From positions 1-64,000 of the forward strand of contig JABYQS010000069.1 in the NCBI GenBank assembly GCA_022592435.1: a stretch of DNA of 64,000 bases, read 5' to 3'. Under the pieces are notes generated by a model that had not been told where the DNA came from, did no database searches, and saw nothing but the letters and a program-made list of their open reading frames with translations. A program made the position numbers and the translations under genes. This stretch comes from Cerioporus squamosus (Eukaryota > Basidiomycota > Agaricomycetes > Polyporales > Polyporaceae). Shown here one piece after another: positions 33,498 through 45,138 of the stretch. The stretch's first letter is position 1, and each line of letters begins with the position of its first letter.

Positions 33498-36443
33498 ATG
33501 TTGTCGCGCTACGTCTCGCGCTCCGTCCACGGCAGGCAGTACGCCCCCGTCGTCCCGAGCCTTTACAGAGGGTTCGCAAGCAGCTCTGTCAGAATGCGTG
33601 AGTTCCATCACTGCCGTCTTGATAGTCTAGGAGCGCTCCCGCTGACGACACTTGTTTGCTGATGTGCATGCGCAATCCTATCATGCTTGGTGCACACGAT
33701 GGCGTATGCGGGGAATCTGATGGACGGGAACAGAGAACAAGATTGTCGTCCAGAACCCGGTCGTCGAGCTTGATGGAGATGAGATGACCAGGATCATCTG
33801 GAAGAAGATCAGGGAGGAGGTGAGTCTCATCCAGTTCTCATCTTTTGATAATTGTCTATCTGGTGTCTGGATCCTGCATCCCTCATCGAGTACATTGCCG
33901 CTGGTCCTCGAGCACATGCGGCTTGCAGCCATATGTGACAGGAGCTACAGAGTCGAAGGGCCGGTAGTCCTTGAGGCGGGATGCATCTCCGTGGGTGGGT
34001 TGACGAAACCCTGACAGGTACATTAGGCGGCCCGCATACCTGTTCCTGCTACGAGAGATTCCTCGCGCTCGCGACAGCGGTTTGAGGGACATCCTCGAAC
34101 GGGTCAATCGCAGTCTCCTCCCGAGTCAAGTTTAGGCTGGGTCAGGCTGGGTCCCGCACGACCGGCTATGCGAGGAAGGCGGCGGTGACTTGTCACATAA
34201 AATGGATCTACCGCAACGCCGAGTGCACACGCCCGACGGCGCGGCAGGTCCAGCGGTGGACCAAGGCAAACACCCGGTGATCCACAAGTCAGGATGTGGT
34301 TGGGTTCAGTGTTATTGTCAATTATGGCTTTAATGGTGGAAGACAGACGGTAGAGAACCCTCGGTAACCTTCACTCGCGTCGGGGCAGGGTCGTAGTAAC
34401 CTGCCGCAGAGGACTTGAAGGTGTATCCGTGACATGAAGCGTCCGAGTTGCATTCTTGCTGTTCCAAAGAGCGCAAACGGTTGCGGCACTTAGTGTCATG
34501 GGCTTGAAATCGAGAGAGACAGTCCTTAGGACGGATGCATCTCCGTAGACACGGCGGGCGCGTGCGCGGTTCCTGCTACACAGGGCGCCTCGCGTATGCT
34601 TCGGTTTGGCTGAAGGCCGGCAGACTGACAGATTGTTCCCTATTGAGTATCCTCATGCACTCGATCGGTGATGCGGAGTAGCGCACGGTCTTGCTCCATC
34701 TGCGCATAGAAGACTGGGCGCAACCTCGATCTGCGTCCGAACCTGCGGACGGTCGCCCGCGCGACCATTTGCGTGGCAAAGACATAGCGTGACTCGTGGT
34801 GCCTCTCATCCAATCACTATCGCTTGACTTTGCTGCTGATGCTGACCAATGCCCAAACTATATCTAGCTCATCCTTCCGTACCTTCAACTCGACATTAAG
34901 TACTACGACCTGGGCCTGGAGCACCGTGACGCGGTACGTATGCCGCTACCATTCCAACGCTGTCAACACTCGGATCCTAACGAGACCACGCGACGCAGAC
35001 GAACGACAAGGTGACCATCGAGGCGGCAGAGGCCATTCTCAAGCACAAGGTCGGCATCAAGTGCGCGACGATCACCCCCGACGAGGCCCGCGTGAAGGAG
35101 TTCAAGCTTAAGGAGATGTGGAAGAGCCCGAACGGGACCATCCGCAACATCCTTGGCGGGACCGTCTTCCGCGAGCCGATCATCCTCCAGCGCATCCCCC
35201 GTCCGGTGCCGGGATGGAAGAAACCCATCGTGATTGGCCGTCATGCCTTCGGTGACCAGGTGCGCCCTGCCTGTTCGGGCGCAAAGAGGTGTTGCTGACG
35301 CGTTTGTGAAAGTACCGTGCGTCGGACTTCCTGGCACCGGGACCGGGCAAGCTCGAGCTTGTCTACAGCCCCGCTGACGGCAGTGCCCCGACGAAGATCA
35401 ATGTGTACGACTTCAAGGGAGCTGGTGTCGCGCTGGCGATGTACAACACCGACGATGTGAGTGCTTGATTCCCGAGCGCTCATCTTGCGAGCGGTCGCAT
35501 CCGGTCAGTATGGATGCGACAGAGTGTCATCGGCTGTGCCTACATCCGTACTCCGCGGATCGGCGCAGGCTGAGGATCGGCCCCATACGAGGCACCGCTC
35601 GCCGGATTCGTATTTGCATCGTGCGTGTTGCTGACCCTGCCTCAGTCCATCCGCGGGTTCGCACACTCGTCCTTCAAGATGGCGCTCCAGAAGCGTCTTC
35701 CCCTCGTGAGTGTTCACAATTCCAATCGAGAAGACCCGTCTGAGTGCGCTCGCAGTTCATGTCGACGAAGAACACGATCCTGAAGAAGTACGACGGGCGG
35801 TTCAAGGACATATTCCAGGAGATCTACGAGGCGGAGTACAAGGCGGCGTTCGAGTCGGCGGGGATCTACTACGAGCACCGGCTGATCGACGACATGGTCG
35901 CGCAGGCGATCAAGTCGTCGGGCGGGTTCGTGTGGGCGTGCAAGAACTACGACGGGGACGTGCAGTCGGACATCCTTGCGCAGGGCTTCGGGTCGCTGGG
36001 GATGATGACCTCGGAGCTGATCACGCCCGACGGGGACGTGATCGAGAGCGAGGCGGCGCACGGGACGGTGACGCGGCACTACCGCGAGTGGCAGAAGGGC
36101 CGGGAGACGTCGACGAACCCGGTCGCGTCGATCTTTGCGTGGACGCGCGGGCTGCTGCACCGGGCGAAGCTGGACGGGAACGAGCAGCTGAAGGCGTTCT
36201 GCCAGGAGCTGGAGGCGGCGTGCGTGGAGGTGATTGACAAGGATGGGATCATGACGAAGGATCTGGCGCTGGCGATCCATGGGCAGGAGATGACGCGCGA
36301 CCACTGGGTCGTCACGGACGTCTACATGGACAAAGTGAACGTGAGTGCTTGGGTATCTTTCGGACGACGCGGTTTGCTGACGTGCTGGTTTGTGCGTGCA
36401 GGAGAAGCTCAAGCAGAAGCTGTCCTCGAAGGCGAAGCTGTAG
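33498..36443 (+). CDS. NADP-dependent isocitrate dehydrogenase, mitochondrial
   Basis: Eight exons: 33498-33597, 33734-33819, 34868-34933, 34999-35259, 35313-35456, 35646-35705, 35756-36340 and 36402-36443, giving 447 residues. The first about 35 residues ([19 protein letters not shown]) look like a mitochondrial presequence. Family motifs include [73 protein letters not shown] and [34 protein letters not shown] and the NADP-binding region ([15 protein letters not shown]) follow. It decarboxylates isocitrate to 2-oxoglutarate and makes NADPH. Intron 2 is about 1.05 kb, some 20 times the usual length here. The part from 34913 on is duplicated at 43608. Confidence 0.93.
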
Positions 36444-37196
36444 ACGGCGGCAGCAGGGGCGGATCTCAGGTGTTGTCTTGCTTAGTGGACATGTAGCGAG
36501 GCATGCATGTGTGTAACATTATCTGTGTTGTGCTAAGGGACGAGAAGGCGGGTTCCTCCATAGCGAACATGCAGTCCGGTTGCTCGGTCTTGGACAGCAA
36601 CTTGCTTTGATTCTTCTTCGGTGCTGTTCGTGACAGTCCTGCACGATGATTTATGATGTGTCGAAGTCCAGTTTGAACATGCTGCGGCCGCTGTACGTTG
36701 AGGACAAAGACGCGTCAGAATGGTGTTGTCATGGGTGGACGCGTCCTATCATGTGACCGCGTTGGGGGACTCTCGAAATACTCTCTCCCTCTGGCCCATA
36801 CGCATTCTATAAAGCCTCAAATGCGTCGAGACCCCTTCCTTTCGTTCCCCTCCCACTCGCCCTCTATGTTCTCTCCATTTTTCTGCCCCTCGGTGTCGTG
36901 CAACTCGTTGTCCAGGCCTGACGTCATCCGCCGGAGCCGGATTTGGGCAGGCAGGGACCAGAATGGGCAGGCGGGTGTGGGGATCCGCGAAAGGGAGGGC
37001 CAGGTGCGCGTTCAACATTCACGCGCTGCTGCCCTGCGTGCTCGCTTTCCGTGCTTCGATGGCGCTGGAGACGGGGACGAGCTCTAGCTTGCGATGCATC
37101 GGACGCCCTCCTGTCTCTGACTGCCCATCTCTGCTCCTCCCTGACCTCCTGCCACCATGCCCTCTCCTCCGCCCGCAAGGACGACAAGGAGCGCAC
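34913..37196. repeat. Segmental duplication, copy A
   Basis: It starts inside IDH exon 3, covers exons 4-8, the IDH 3' flank and the beginning of the Zn2Cys6 gene. It matches 43608-46643 at a constant offset of 8695 bases through the IDH part, with very few differences even in introns. Past about 36.7 kb the match is patchier, because copy B has extra sequence. Confidence 0.92.
37157..37196 (+). pseudogene. Stub of the Zn2Cys6 factor's first exon
   Basis: The start ATG and the bases coding ARKDDKERT of the factor at 46607 recur here (CGCAAGGACGACAAGGAGCG), with an altered start that shifts the frame. Similarity ends at about 37196. Upstream, GCATCGGACGCCCT and GGGGATCCGCGAAAGGGAGG are also shared. 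It is the right-hand end of duplication copy A and encodes nothing by itself. Confidence 0.75.
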
Positions 37197-38717
37197 CGCC
37201 GCCTTGCAAGGACGCTGCGGGTGGCTCAGCGCATGTACGTAGCGCAGTCGACTCGAATATATCTGTTGTGCAAGGATCTACGCGTGATCTAGCCGGGCGT
37301 CGGGGAGCGGGCGACTCGTAGCCTCGCGGCCCCGACGGTTTCCTGCTGCAGCGAGAATGCTGAACTCAGGTGAGTTTCTGGGGCATATCTGGGGACATGG
37401 GGCATTTCTGGGAGCGGGTGGGTGCGACGGCGGTGTCTCCTGCACGCGCGGGCTCGTTGGGCAAAGTCCTTGTATATGCGCATTTCGAGGTCCGTCGTAC
37501 GGTACATCGCAGCTACTACAAGTCTACAGAACTACGGGTGCAGAACCCGCGCAGAACGACCGCCGCAGGACGTCGATATCCGCGGTCGCAGTACGGGCGC
37601 TTATGGACCGCGCGACTCTGCTCTGTGCCACCACCATCCCTCCTCCGCCCGGCTTCCTTCCCTCTCTCCTCTCTTTCTCCCCGCTCTATTCCTGCCCAGA
37701 AACGTCCTTCAAGCCGCTCGACTCTGAGCTCAGCCGGACACTGCGACCACCGTGCGGAGAGCTCGCGCTCCCGACCCCAAGTCTACCAGCCGGCCTTCAG
37801 CACTCCGGACGCTTCCCGCACAACATGCGTCCGCAGTCTCTACGCTGAAGGTTGCACTGCCACGAAGGAGCGATCCAGAAGCAGGGCGATGCGGCGCGGA
37901 GGACAGTGGATGTAGCAGGGACAAGACGGCACGAGGTAAGTGCTCACATACCTTCTCCCAGTAGTATACGCGCACATTCTCTTGTCTGCACCCCGCCCGC
38001 ACCCTCCGCACAGCAACTTCTTCCCCTCCTCCTCGCACCGGCCGTCCTCCCTCAACCCGACCATGTCGCGCCGCGTGACGTCACTGCCATCCGAAGGTCA
38101 GTCAATACACAAGGCAAGTCCGAAGACCGAAGACGTACCGTCGAGTGCTGACAGGAACCAGCCAGCCCCTGTTCACTGTTGTGCGACGCCACGCGCGACT
38201 GTCGTGGGCTGTCGTGCTTGCGCACGCCGTCTCTCCGCGTCCTGTATGCATGAAGATGTCGGAGGTCGCCTGGGAGCAAAACCCGGAAGGTCAGTAAGAT
38301 ACGAGGTAAGCAAATGACGTGCTACGTGCCTGCGAGTGCTCACGCGTCGCCCCATTAAAGCGGGGCTTCGGTAAGTGTTGCCTTTTGCTTCGGGTTCTCG
38401 TACAGCCGCGCGCCCGGAGTGGGACGCGGAGAACATGCCGACACAAGGACTCGGCGCACAGCCGGTCTGCCGCGAACATGCTGCAGATATGTCGCATGCT
38501 CCACACTGCGCGGCCAGGAGCTCTCGGCGGGGATACGGACGCTCGTGCTGCAGACCGCCGTCGCCGGTAGACTCGTCACGGAGGCCTTACGGCCTTAAAC
38601 CAGTGCGCTGCGAGCAGCGACACTCGACACTTCAAGGCGGTCGTTCTGCGTCGTCTGCGACGAGGATCGCCTCGGTGCCCACGTATGTGCCGGCCGTGTC
38701 CGTCCCACTGCTGACGC

Positions 38718-39579
38718 GTGCCGACAGTCCTGCGAACGGCCACGGAGGTGCCGCTTGCTCAGCTCCCCGCACTGCCTCATGCTGAGGAAGAGCGCTCAGG
38801 CGACGTACTGCGAGCAGCGCATGGGAAATATCGCAGCTTGATGCGTTTCACGTTGGGGGCGCAAGTGGATCCCTCGGATGAACGTCACCCCAGGCTGATT
38901 GCGGAAACCGTGAGTACTCGTACGTCGTCACGAGGTATGCCAAGAACGCGAGAGCTCACCGGACGTCTGCATTCCCCAGGCTTCACGCACACACTGGCCG
39001 ACCGGGTCTCGGGCTCTCGTCGGGCATGTGGAGATCCGCGTGCGCTCTGAAGAAGAGTATCAATGCAAGCTCAAGACGCATCTGGGAGGACCGACTGACC
39101 GTTTCAGGTTCGCGGCAGAGTTTGATGTCGTGCTGCCAGGTGCCGACTCGACACTCGTCGTCATGGCCGTGGGCGACAGAGCTCACGGAAGTACACCACG
39201 AGGACGACGAGGACACGTCCATGGCGAAGCCATCTCCTGTACGACGCGAAGGCGAGGCCTCCTCGGGACAGCTGAACATGAAGAGCAGCGTCGGTATCGC
39301 TGCACAGTGAAGGTAAGCATGATCGAGCTCACCGACTGCGCCATGAATCGCTGAGAAGTCCGCCGTTTGCAGATGCAAACGGCCGACAAGCCGCAGGACA
39401 GCGCAGACTGGCTGAAGACCACTGCGCGAGCGATCAGTTGCGCGGACGAGTCTAGCTCTGGTGGAACGCACCATTTCAAGAGAATGGCCGCTGCGAACCG
39501 ATGTTGTCGTGCTCGTCGGGAGGGGAGTACAACCGCATCTTCAGCGGCGAGATCGAGGAGAAGAACACTGAGTGCTTGA
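38718..39579 (+). CDS. Candidate multi-exon hypothetical gene
   Basis: One frame reads VPLAQLPALPHAEEERSGDV and onward to a GTGAGT donor at about 38910. It can continue after an acceptor at about 38981 through HVEIRVRSEEEYQCKLKTHL, then RFAAEFDVVLPGADSTLVVM, to a GTAAGC donor at 39312. It resumes at about 39373 with MQTADKPQDSADWLKTTARA. The FDVVLPGADSTLVV part recalls the beta-strand pattern of C2 domains, but that is only an impression. Phases were not verified over the whole model. No homologue is recognised. Confidence 0.25.
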
Positions 39580-42500
39580 GTGCGGAGTCGCAGGTATGCT
39601 GTAGTCGCGTACGGGGTGGAATAGACGAGCTTTGACCAGCAGGGCGCAGGATTGGTGTCGCGGCAAATAGGTGAGTCGGCGGACAGAGTCGATGGTCGAC
39701 GTGGCGTGGCAAGGGATTGCGGCACCGAGCGGCCATGCGAAGCGGGTCGGAAAACCACATTACGTACCGGGGTAATCCTAGCCACAGGTCTGGACCGTGG
39801 TGATATATTGTTTGGGCGCGGCGGAGCACCTACATAGCACATCGCCTAACTCGCGTAGCGGAGCGTAGGTGAGAACAGTCCGAAGGTCGGCTGCGACCCT
39901 GCGTTCCAAGAATGCATGCTGCGTTGCGCACTCAGCCTGTGAAGCCAGACAGCCCAGCATAGTGACCGGCTCAGCATAGCGCCGTACGGCCTATGCCCGC
40001 CCCTGAGGAAGATAGGTGTCGCAATCCGAGAGGAAGTCGGTCGAGAAATGAAACAACCACACTGTGAGTTCCTCAGAAAGGTCAGTGTCTTATGCAAGAC
40101 TTGAGCGAACTGACTGAACACTCGCTATCGTACAGCACGACTTCTGTCAAGAGTATTCAAGGTACACAAGCTCGGTGCTGCTATCCTGTACTTACTGCTA
40201 GTGTAGGTCTTACTCGCGCTTTTGCCTAGCGTGAATTCCGCAGATGGTAGACTGCAAGCGGTAGAGAGGCTCTGTAAGCTTGCTAGATTGTTGTGTAACT
40301 ATCCTGTAAGACATGAATGAAATTGAACTTGGGTTGACGCAGAAGAACGGGGGCAGTCGGCTGTCCAAAACTGGCACTACCATCCAGCGCTTGTGCGCTT
40401 TGAAACTTCTTTTGCGCTTTTCACCAGCTACCCGCTCGTCCCTCCAAGGAGCACTCGACAGACCATCTCGAACGCTGTTGCCAAGCTCTAACAGCCCTAA
40501 AAGTCTCGTAAGGCTATATGAAGACCTAAATATTCACGGATGTGTGCTGAAGTGACACCCGTACTTTCCAGGTTATCCCGGCACTATTCCTTCTCAAAGC
40601 ACCATGTACGACCGTCCACAAGCTCTCGGTCGTGAGAGGCCGACATGCGACATAGCCGAGTAGCAAACGCGCACCTGTATGTTCCTGCGTTTGCGCAAAA
40701 ACATCCGAATTCGCGGACACGCTAGACTACGTCAGGACCTTGTCCTCCTGCCCCCGAGCGACGAAACTACGACGGCAGCGGACTTCAATCAGCTCTCCAA
40801 CATACCCGAGCGCCCAATAAACTACGCGAGTACCGCCCCGCGAGATACGCGGCTCCAGACACCAGCCAGAAGACACGGCCCTTCGTCTCAGCTTCCTGGG
40901 CATACCCACAGCCCTCTGTGCCGTCCTTCCGGTACTCCGTGTCGCTATTTGGTTGGTGCGCACAGCCAAGTCCAAATTTCTAGTGACGTACTGACTCAGT
41001 TTCTGGCTGAACAGCTCCGCGTACTCCGTTCTTCGACAAATGGGGATCTCGCGATGTATTCGCGCACGGACCGACCCCTCTGCGTACAAATACCCAGCCT
41101 GATCGGCGAACGACTCCAGCACTCGACGTGCACCCTCTCCCTCCCTTCGCCCCCTTCTCTCTTCTCTCTCTCATCTCTCTGTGTTCGTCCTCCTGCTCGT
41201 CGCCCAGTCCCTCGCGAGCCTGTCCGTGCATGCTCTCCGCCCCAGCGACCCCACGAACCTCCCATGATGTCAGTCTTGCTCTGCTCGCTCCCTCCCTCTG
41301 TGCCTGGGCGTGCTTATGCTCCACGTTTCAGGCTGATGGCCGGACGTGCTTATCCATCGGGATCTTGCAGGCCGGTAAGTCAAGCTATGTGTCCTCTTGT
41401 CGTCCCAAGTCGCTGATCTGTTTGTCGCTACTGCCTCATCCCAGATCCGAGAAGTCGGCCAGTATCTCGTGGCCGTCGCCAGCCACAGTTGAACGCAGCT
41501 TGTCAAGGGGTTCGCACCTCGTACTCGGACACGATCCAGTGAGCATCGCCTTTTCCATCTCGGCCCTGCCTATCGTAGTCGAGCTAACTGTCGACTAGCT
41601 GGATCTCAGTCCGGCTACAATTATCCGAGCACGAAGGTGAGCCGTATCGCTCTACTGCTTACTATGAGCTGCACGCATTGCTGACGGTTATTATTATTCA
41701 CAGAAGTCTTCTTTGCTATGCCGCGGCTATGTCAAGGTGAGCTCGTCAGCTTATGCTATGCTCACTACGGCTCATGACGGCCGCTTGCAAGTCAGATCAC
41801 TCGCATTCCTGAAACATTGAAGATCTGCGCCGGTATCATCCTCAGAAGAGGATGTACCGGTGAGAGCTTAGACAAGGTACCCGTAGGTAACTTGTCGTCC
41901 TCCGTCTTTCTCAGGGCTGACTTCCGATATTCAGGTACCACATGCTCCCAGACATGTCGGCTGGCCGGACGGACTCGCACGTCTGCTGCTGGGTGCGTCG
42001 TCATAGTCCCGGCTGAGCACAAGGCTTTGACTCACTGTGCGCACTCTCCAAGCAGCCACCCCTCGAACCCTGAACGAGAGATCCAACAAGATTCTCGGAG
42101 AAGCAGATACCGGCCATCACATGCCTTCCCTCGCTGCACACGCAATCTAGGTATGTCAAGATGTTCGCGCTGCTTCGAGACAGTTCACTCATGTCGTAGC
42201 ACAGGCGAGCGAACCCGGGCCCAACCTGAAGACACTGGAATTCTGCATATCGCTCAGCTGTACCTCATGCCAGGGAAGTATTGTGAAGCACGCTTGAAGT
42301 GCTGCCGTAGTGCCATTATCCTCCGTCCCAAGGATACTCAGGAACAGGAGCGTGCCGCCGGTAAGCCAGGAAACTCCCGTGTGCTGCTGAATTGCCACTC
42401 AGCGCTCGCACAGATCTGTATCTCGCTTAGCAGGTGGACGTGGCATGCGCCGTGCATGCTGTACACATGTCCTCACGTTGCATCCTCTCGTTCCCTACCG

Positions 42501-42661
42501 ATTGACCTCTCTTGGTATGTCCTCAACACTCTCGAGGCTTTCACCTGTCGAACTGAGTCAAGCGTGCACAGTCCTGTGCCATGTGATGCAGATCTCAAGT
42601 TCTCGGCCATCTCGTTGTGCTTGCAATGCCGCACGCCATCGCTGGCTCTCAGGTGACTCGA

Positions 42662-43009
42662 ATGTCATCGTTCGGCGCCGGGAAGCTGCGAGGTGAGCTA
42701 CGCCCGGATGCGCCGCCTAACCTGACTAACTTGTTGCAGCCAGGTTCTCATGTCGCATGGAAAATCGGCTGTGTGTATTAGGTAGGTACTCGCACTAGCC
42801 TCTCCGCATTATGTCGGGACTGATCCACCAGTGCTACTTCTAGCTCTACCCGACCCTCGAGATCAGACTCGAGTACCTGTAGCCAAGGTGCGTCGTCAGT
42901 CTTCTGAGCGATGCTCTTGCTCCCGACTGATGGGATCTTCTCCCTGCAGATCTCAGCCAACCGGGTTGCCTTGTACTTTAGCCGGCGTCCAGTCAGCGGA
43001 CGAATTTGA
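42662..43009 (+). CDS. Candidate four-exon small hypothetical gene
   Basis: Exons 42662-42692, 42740-42781, 42832-42887 and 42950-43009 join through three GT-AG introns of 47, 50 and 62 bases into 62 codons with consistent phases and a final TGA. The product starts MSSFGAGKLRARFSC, has a hydrophobic stretch (LCVLVLLLALP) and ends RRPVSGRI. No family is recognised. It could be part of a larger gene, or a chance chain in an intron-signal-rich tract. Confidence 0.25.
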
Positions 43010-43607
43010 GGCCTGGAGAGCACCAGCATAGCTGTGGCGCAGCCGCTCTTTGCCGCTGCTGTAGCACGATAAGAAACACGTACGTCACTGCAGCTACATA
43101 TTTCCGTCGATCTACATGCTGACAGCTATAACAGGGACGCTTTCGCATGTCTGTCCGAGCTCCATCTCTCGTACCTGACAGTCCTTGCAAGGTCCAGGAT
43201 GCTCGCGGGAGTGATAGATCATTGCAGGTATGTCGAGTACAGTCTGTCCGTACCAGTACTACCAGAAGCGACTCATCCCGCTCCGCGGCTTGCCAGGTAT
43301 CGGGTCTACTCCTGATAGCAACACCGTCGGCTCCGAGTCCCTCAGCTCTTGATCAGACGGTCGTAGATGCGCACCTGTTTATCTAGGACAGGTAGGACGA
43401 AGTAGCAGGGTTACTGGTCAATTTCAGCAGGTACGCTTCGCGTATCTCTGTACGTATTCTAGACTGACGGCTGCGTAGTACTCCAGGGACACGGAAACGG
43501 AGTACATTCATCGATCACGTAGCAACATACAAGCGACACACCTCGCGTGAGGCGACTGCGGCATACAACGGCAGTACCTTTGTCTCAACATCAGGGACTA
43601 CAGTCCA

Positions 43608-45138
43608 GGCCTGGAGCACCGTGACGCGGTACGTATGCCGCTACCATTCCAACGCTGTCAACACTCGGATCCTAACGAGACCACGCGACGCAGACGAACG
43701 ACAAGGTGACCATCGAGGCGGCAGAGGCCATTCTCAAGCACAAGGTCGGCATCAAGTGCGCGACGATCACCCCCGACGAGGCCCGCGTGAAGGAGTTCAA
43801 GCTCAAGGAGATGTGGAAGAGCCCGAACGGGACCATCCGCAACATCCTTGGCGGGACCGTCTTCCGCGAGCCGATCATCCTCCAGCGCATCCCCCGTCCG
43901 GTGCCGGGATGGAAGAACCCGATCGTGATTGGCCGTCATGCCTTCGGTGACCAGGTGCGCCCTGCCTGTTCGGGCGCAAAGAGGTGTTGCTGACGCGTTT
44001 GTGAAAGTACCGTGCGTCGGACTTCCTGGCACCGGGACCGGGCAAGCTCGAGCTTGTCTACAGCCCCGCTGACGGCAGTGCCCCGACGAAGATCAATGTG
44101 TACGACTTCAAGGGAGCTGGCGTCGCGCTGGCAATGTACAACACCGACGATGTGAGTGCTTGATTCCCGAGCGCTCATCTTGCGAGCGGTCGCATCCGGT
44201 CAGTATGGATGCGACAGAGTGTTATCGGCCGTGCCTACATCCGTACTCTGCGGATCGGCGCAGGCTGAGGATCGGCCCCATACGAGGCACCGCTCGCCGG
44301 ATTCGTATTTGCATCGTGCGCGTTGCTGACCCTGCCACAGTCCATCCGCGGGTTCGCACACTCGTCCTTCAAGATGGCGCTCCAGAAGCGTCTTCCCCTC
44401 GTGAGTGTTCACAATTCCAATCGAGAAGACCCGTCTGAGTGCGCTCGCAGTTCATGTCGACAAAGAACACGATCCTGAAGAAGTACGACGGGCGGTTCAA
44501 GGACATCTTCCAGGAGATCTACGAGGCGGAGTACAGGGCGGCGTTCGAGTCGGCGGGGATCTACTACGAGCACCGGCTGATCGACGACATGGTCGCGCAG
44601 GCGATCAAGTCGTCGGGCGGGTTCGTGTGGGCGTGCAAGAACTACGACGGGGACGTGCAGTCGGACATCCTCGCGCAGGGCTTCGGGTCGCTGGGGATGA
44701 TGACCTCGGAGCTGATCACGCCCGACGGGGACGTGATCGAGAGCGAGGCGGCGCACGGGACGGTGACGCGGCACTACCGCGAGTGGCAGAAGGGCCGGGA
44801 GACGTCGACGAACCCGGTCGCGTCGATCTTTGCGTGGACGCGCGGGCTGCTGCACCGGGCGAAGCTGGACGGGAACGAGCAGCTGAAGGCGTTCTGCCAG
44901 GAGCTGGAGGCGGCGTGCGTGGAGGTGATTGACAAGGATGGGATCATGACGAAGGATCTGGCGCTGGCGATCCATGGGAAGGAGATGACGCGCGACCACT
45001 GGGTCGTCACGGACGTCTACATGGACAAAGTGAACGTGAGTGCTTGGGTATCTTTCGGACGACGCGGTTTGCTGACGTGCTGGTTTGTGCGTGCAGGAGA
45101 AGCTCAAGCAGAAGCTGTCCTCGAAGGCGAAGCTGTAG
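43608..45138 (+). pseudogene. 5'-truncated copy of NADP-isocitrate dehydrogenase
   Basis: The end of exon 3 (LEHRDA) and exons 4-8 are present at 43694-43954, 44008-44151, 44341-44400, 44451-45035 and 45097-45138, all with intact frame and splice sites. The presequence, exons 1-2 and most of exon 3 (over 75 residues, with GDEMTR) are missing. The sequence directly upstream of 43608 is unrelated. Changes from the full gene are few and mild (GWKKP to GWKNP, AEYKAA to AEYRAA, HGQEM to HGKEM). It cannot make a full enzyme unless new 5' exons are used. The low divergence shows that the duplication is recent, or kept similar by gene conversion. Confidence 0.88.

Larger units (their letters stand above)
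37197..43607. other. Unassigned intron-dense tract between duplication copies
   Basis: This 6.4 kb has no long ORF and no recognised family. It is unusually rich in closely spaced splice-like signals on plus (GTAAGT, GTGAGT, GTATGT donors and pyrimidine-CAG acceptors every 60-150 bases). Between them lie short stretches open in one frame with protein-like content, for example VEIRVRSEEEYQCKLKTH near 39028 and LSELHLSYLTVLARSRML near 43165. It may hold one or more genes made of many small exons, active or decayed. The gene models are not settled; two candidates are listed separately. Confidence 0.4.

Noticed and set aside
35714..36412. Minus-strand ORF of 232 codons, repeated at 44409-45107
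   Set aside because: Antisense shadow of IDH exon 7 in both duplication copies.
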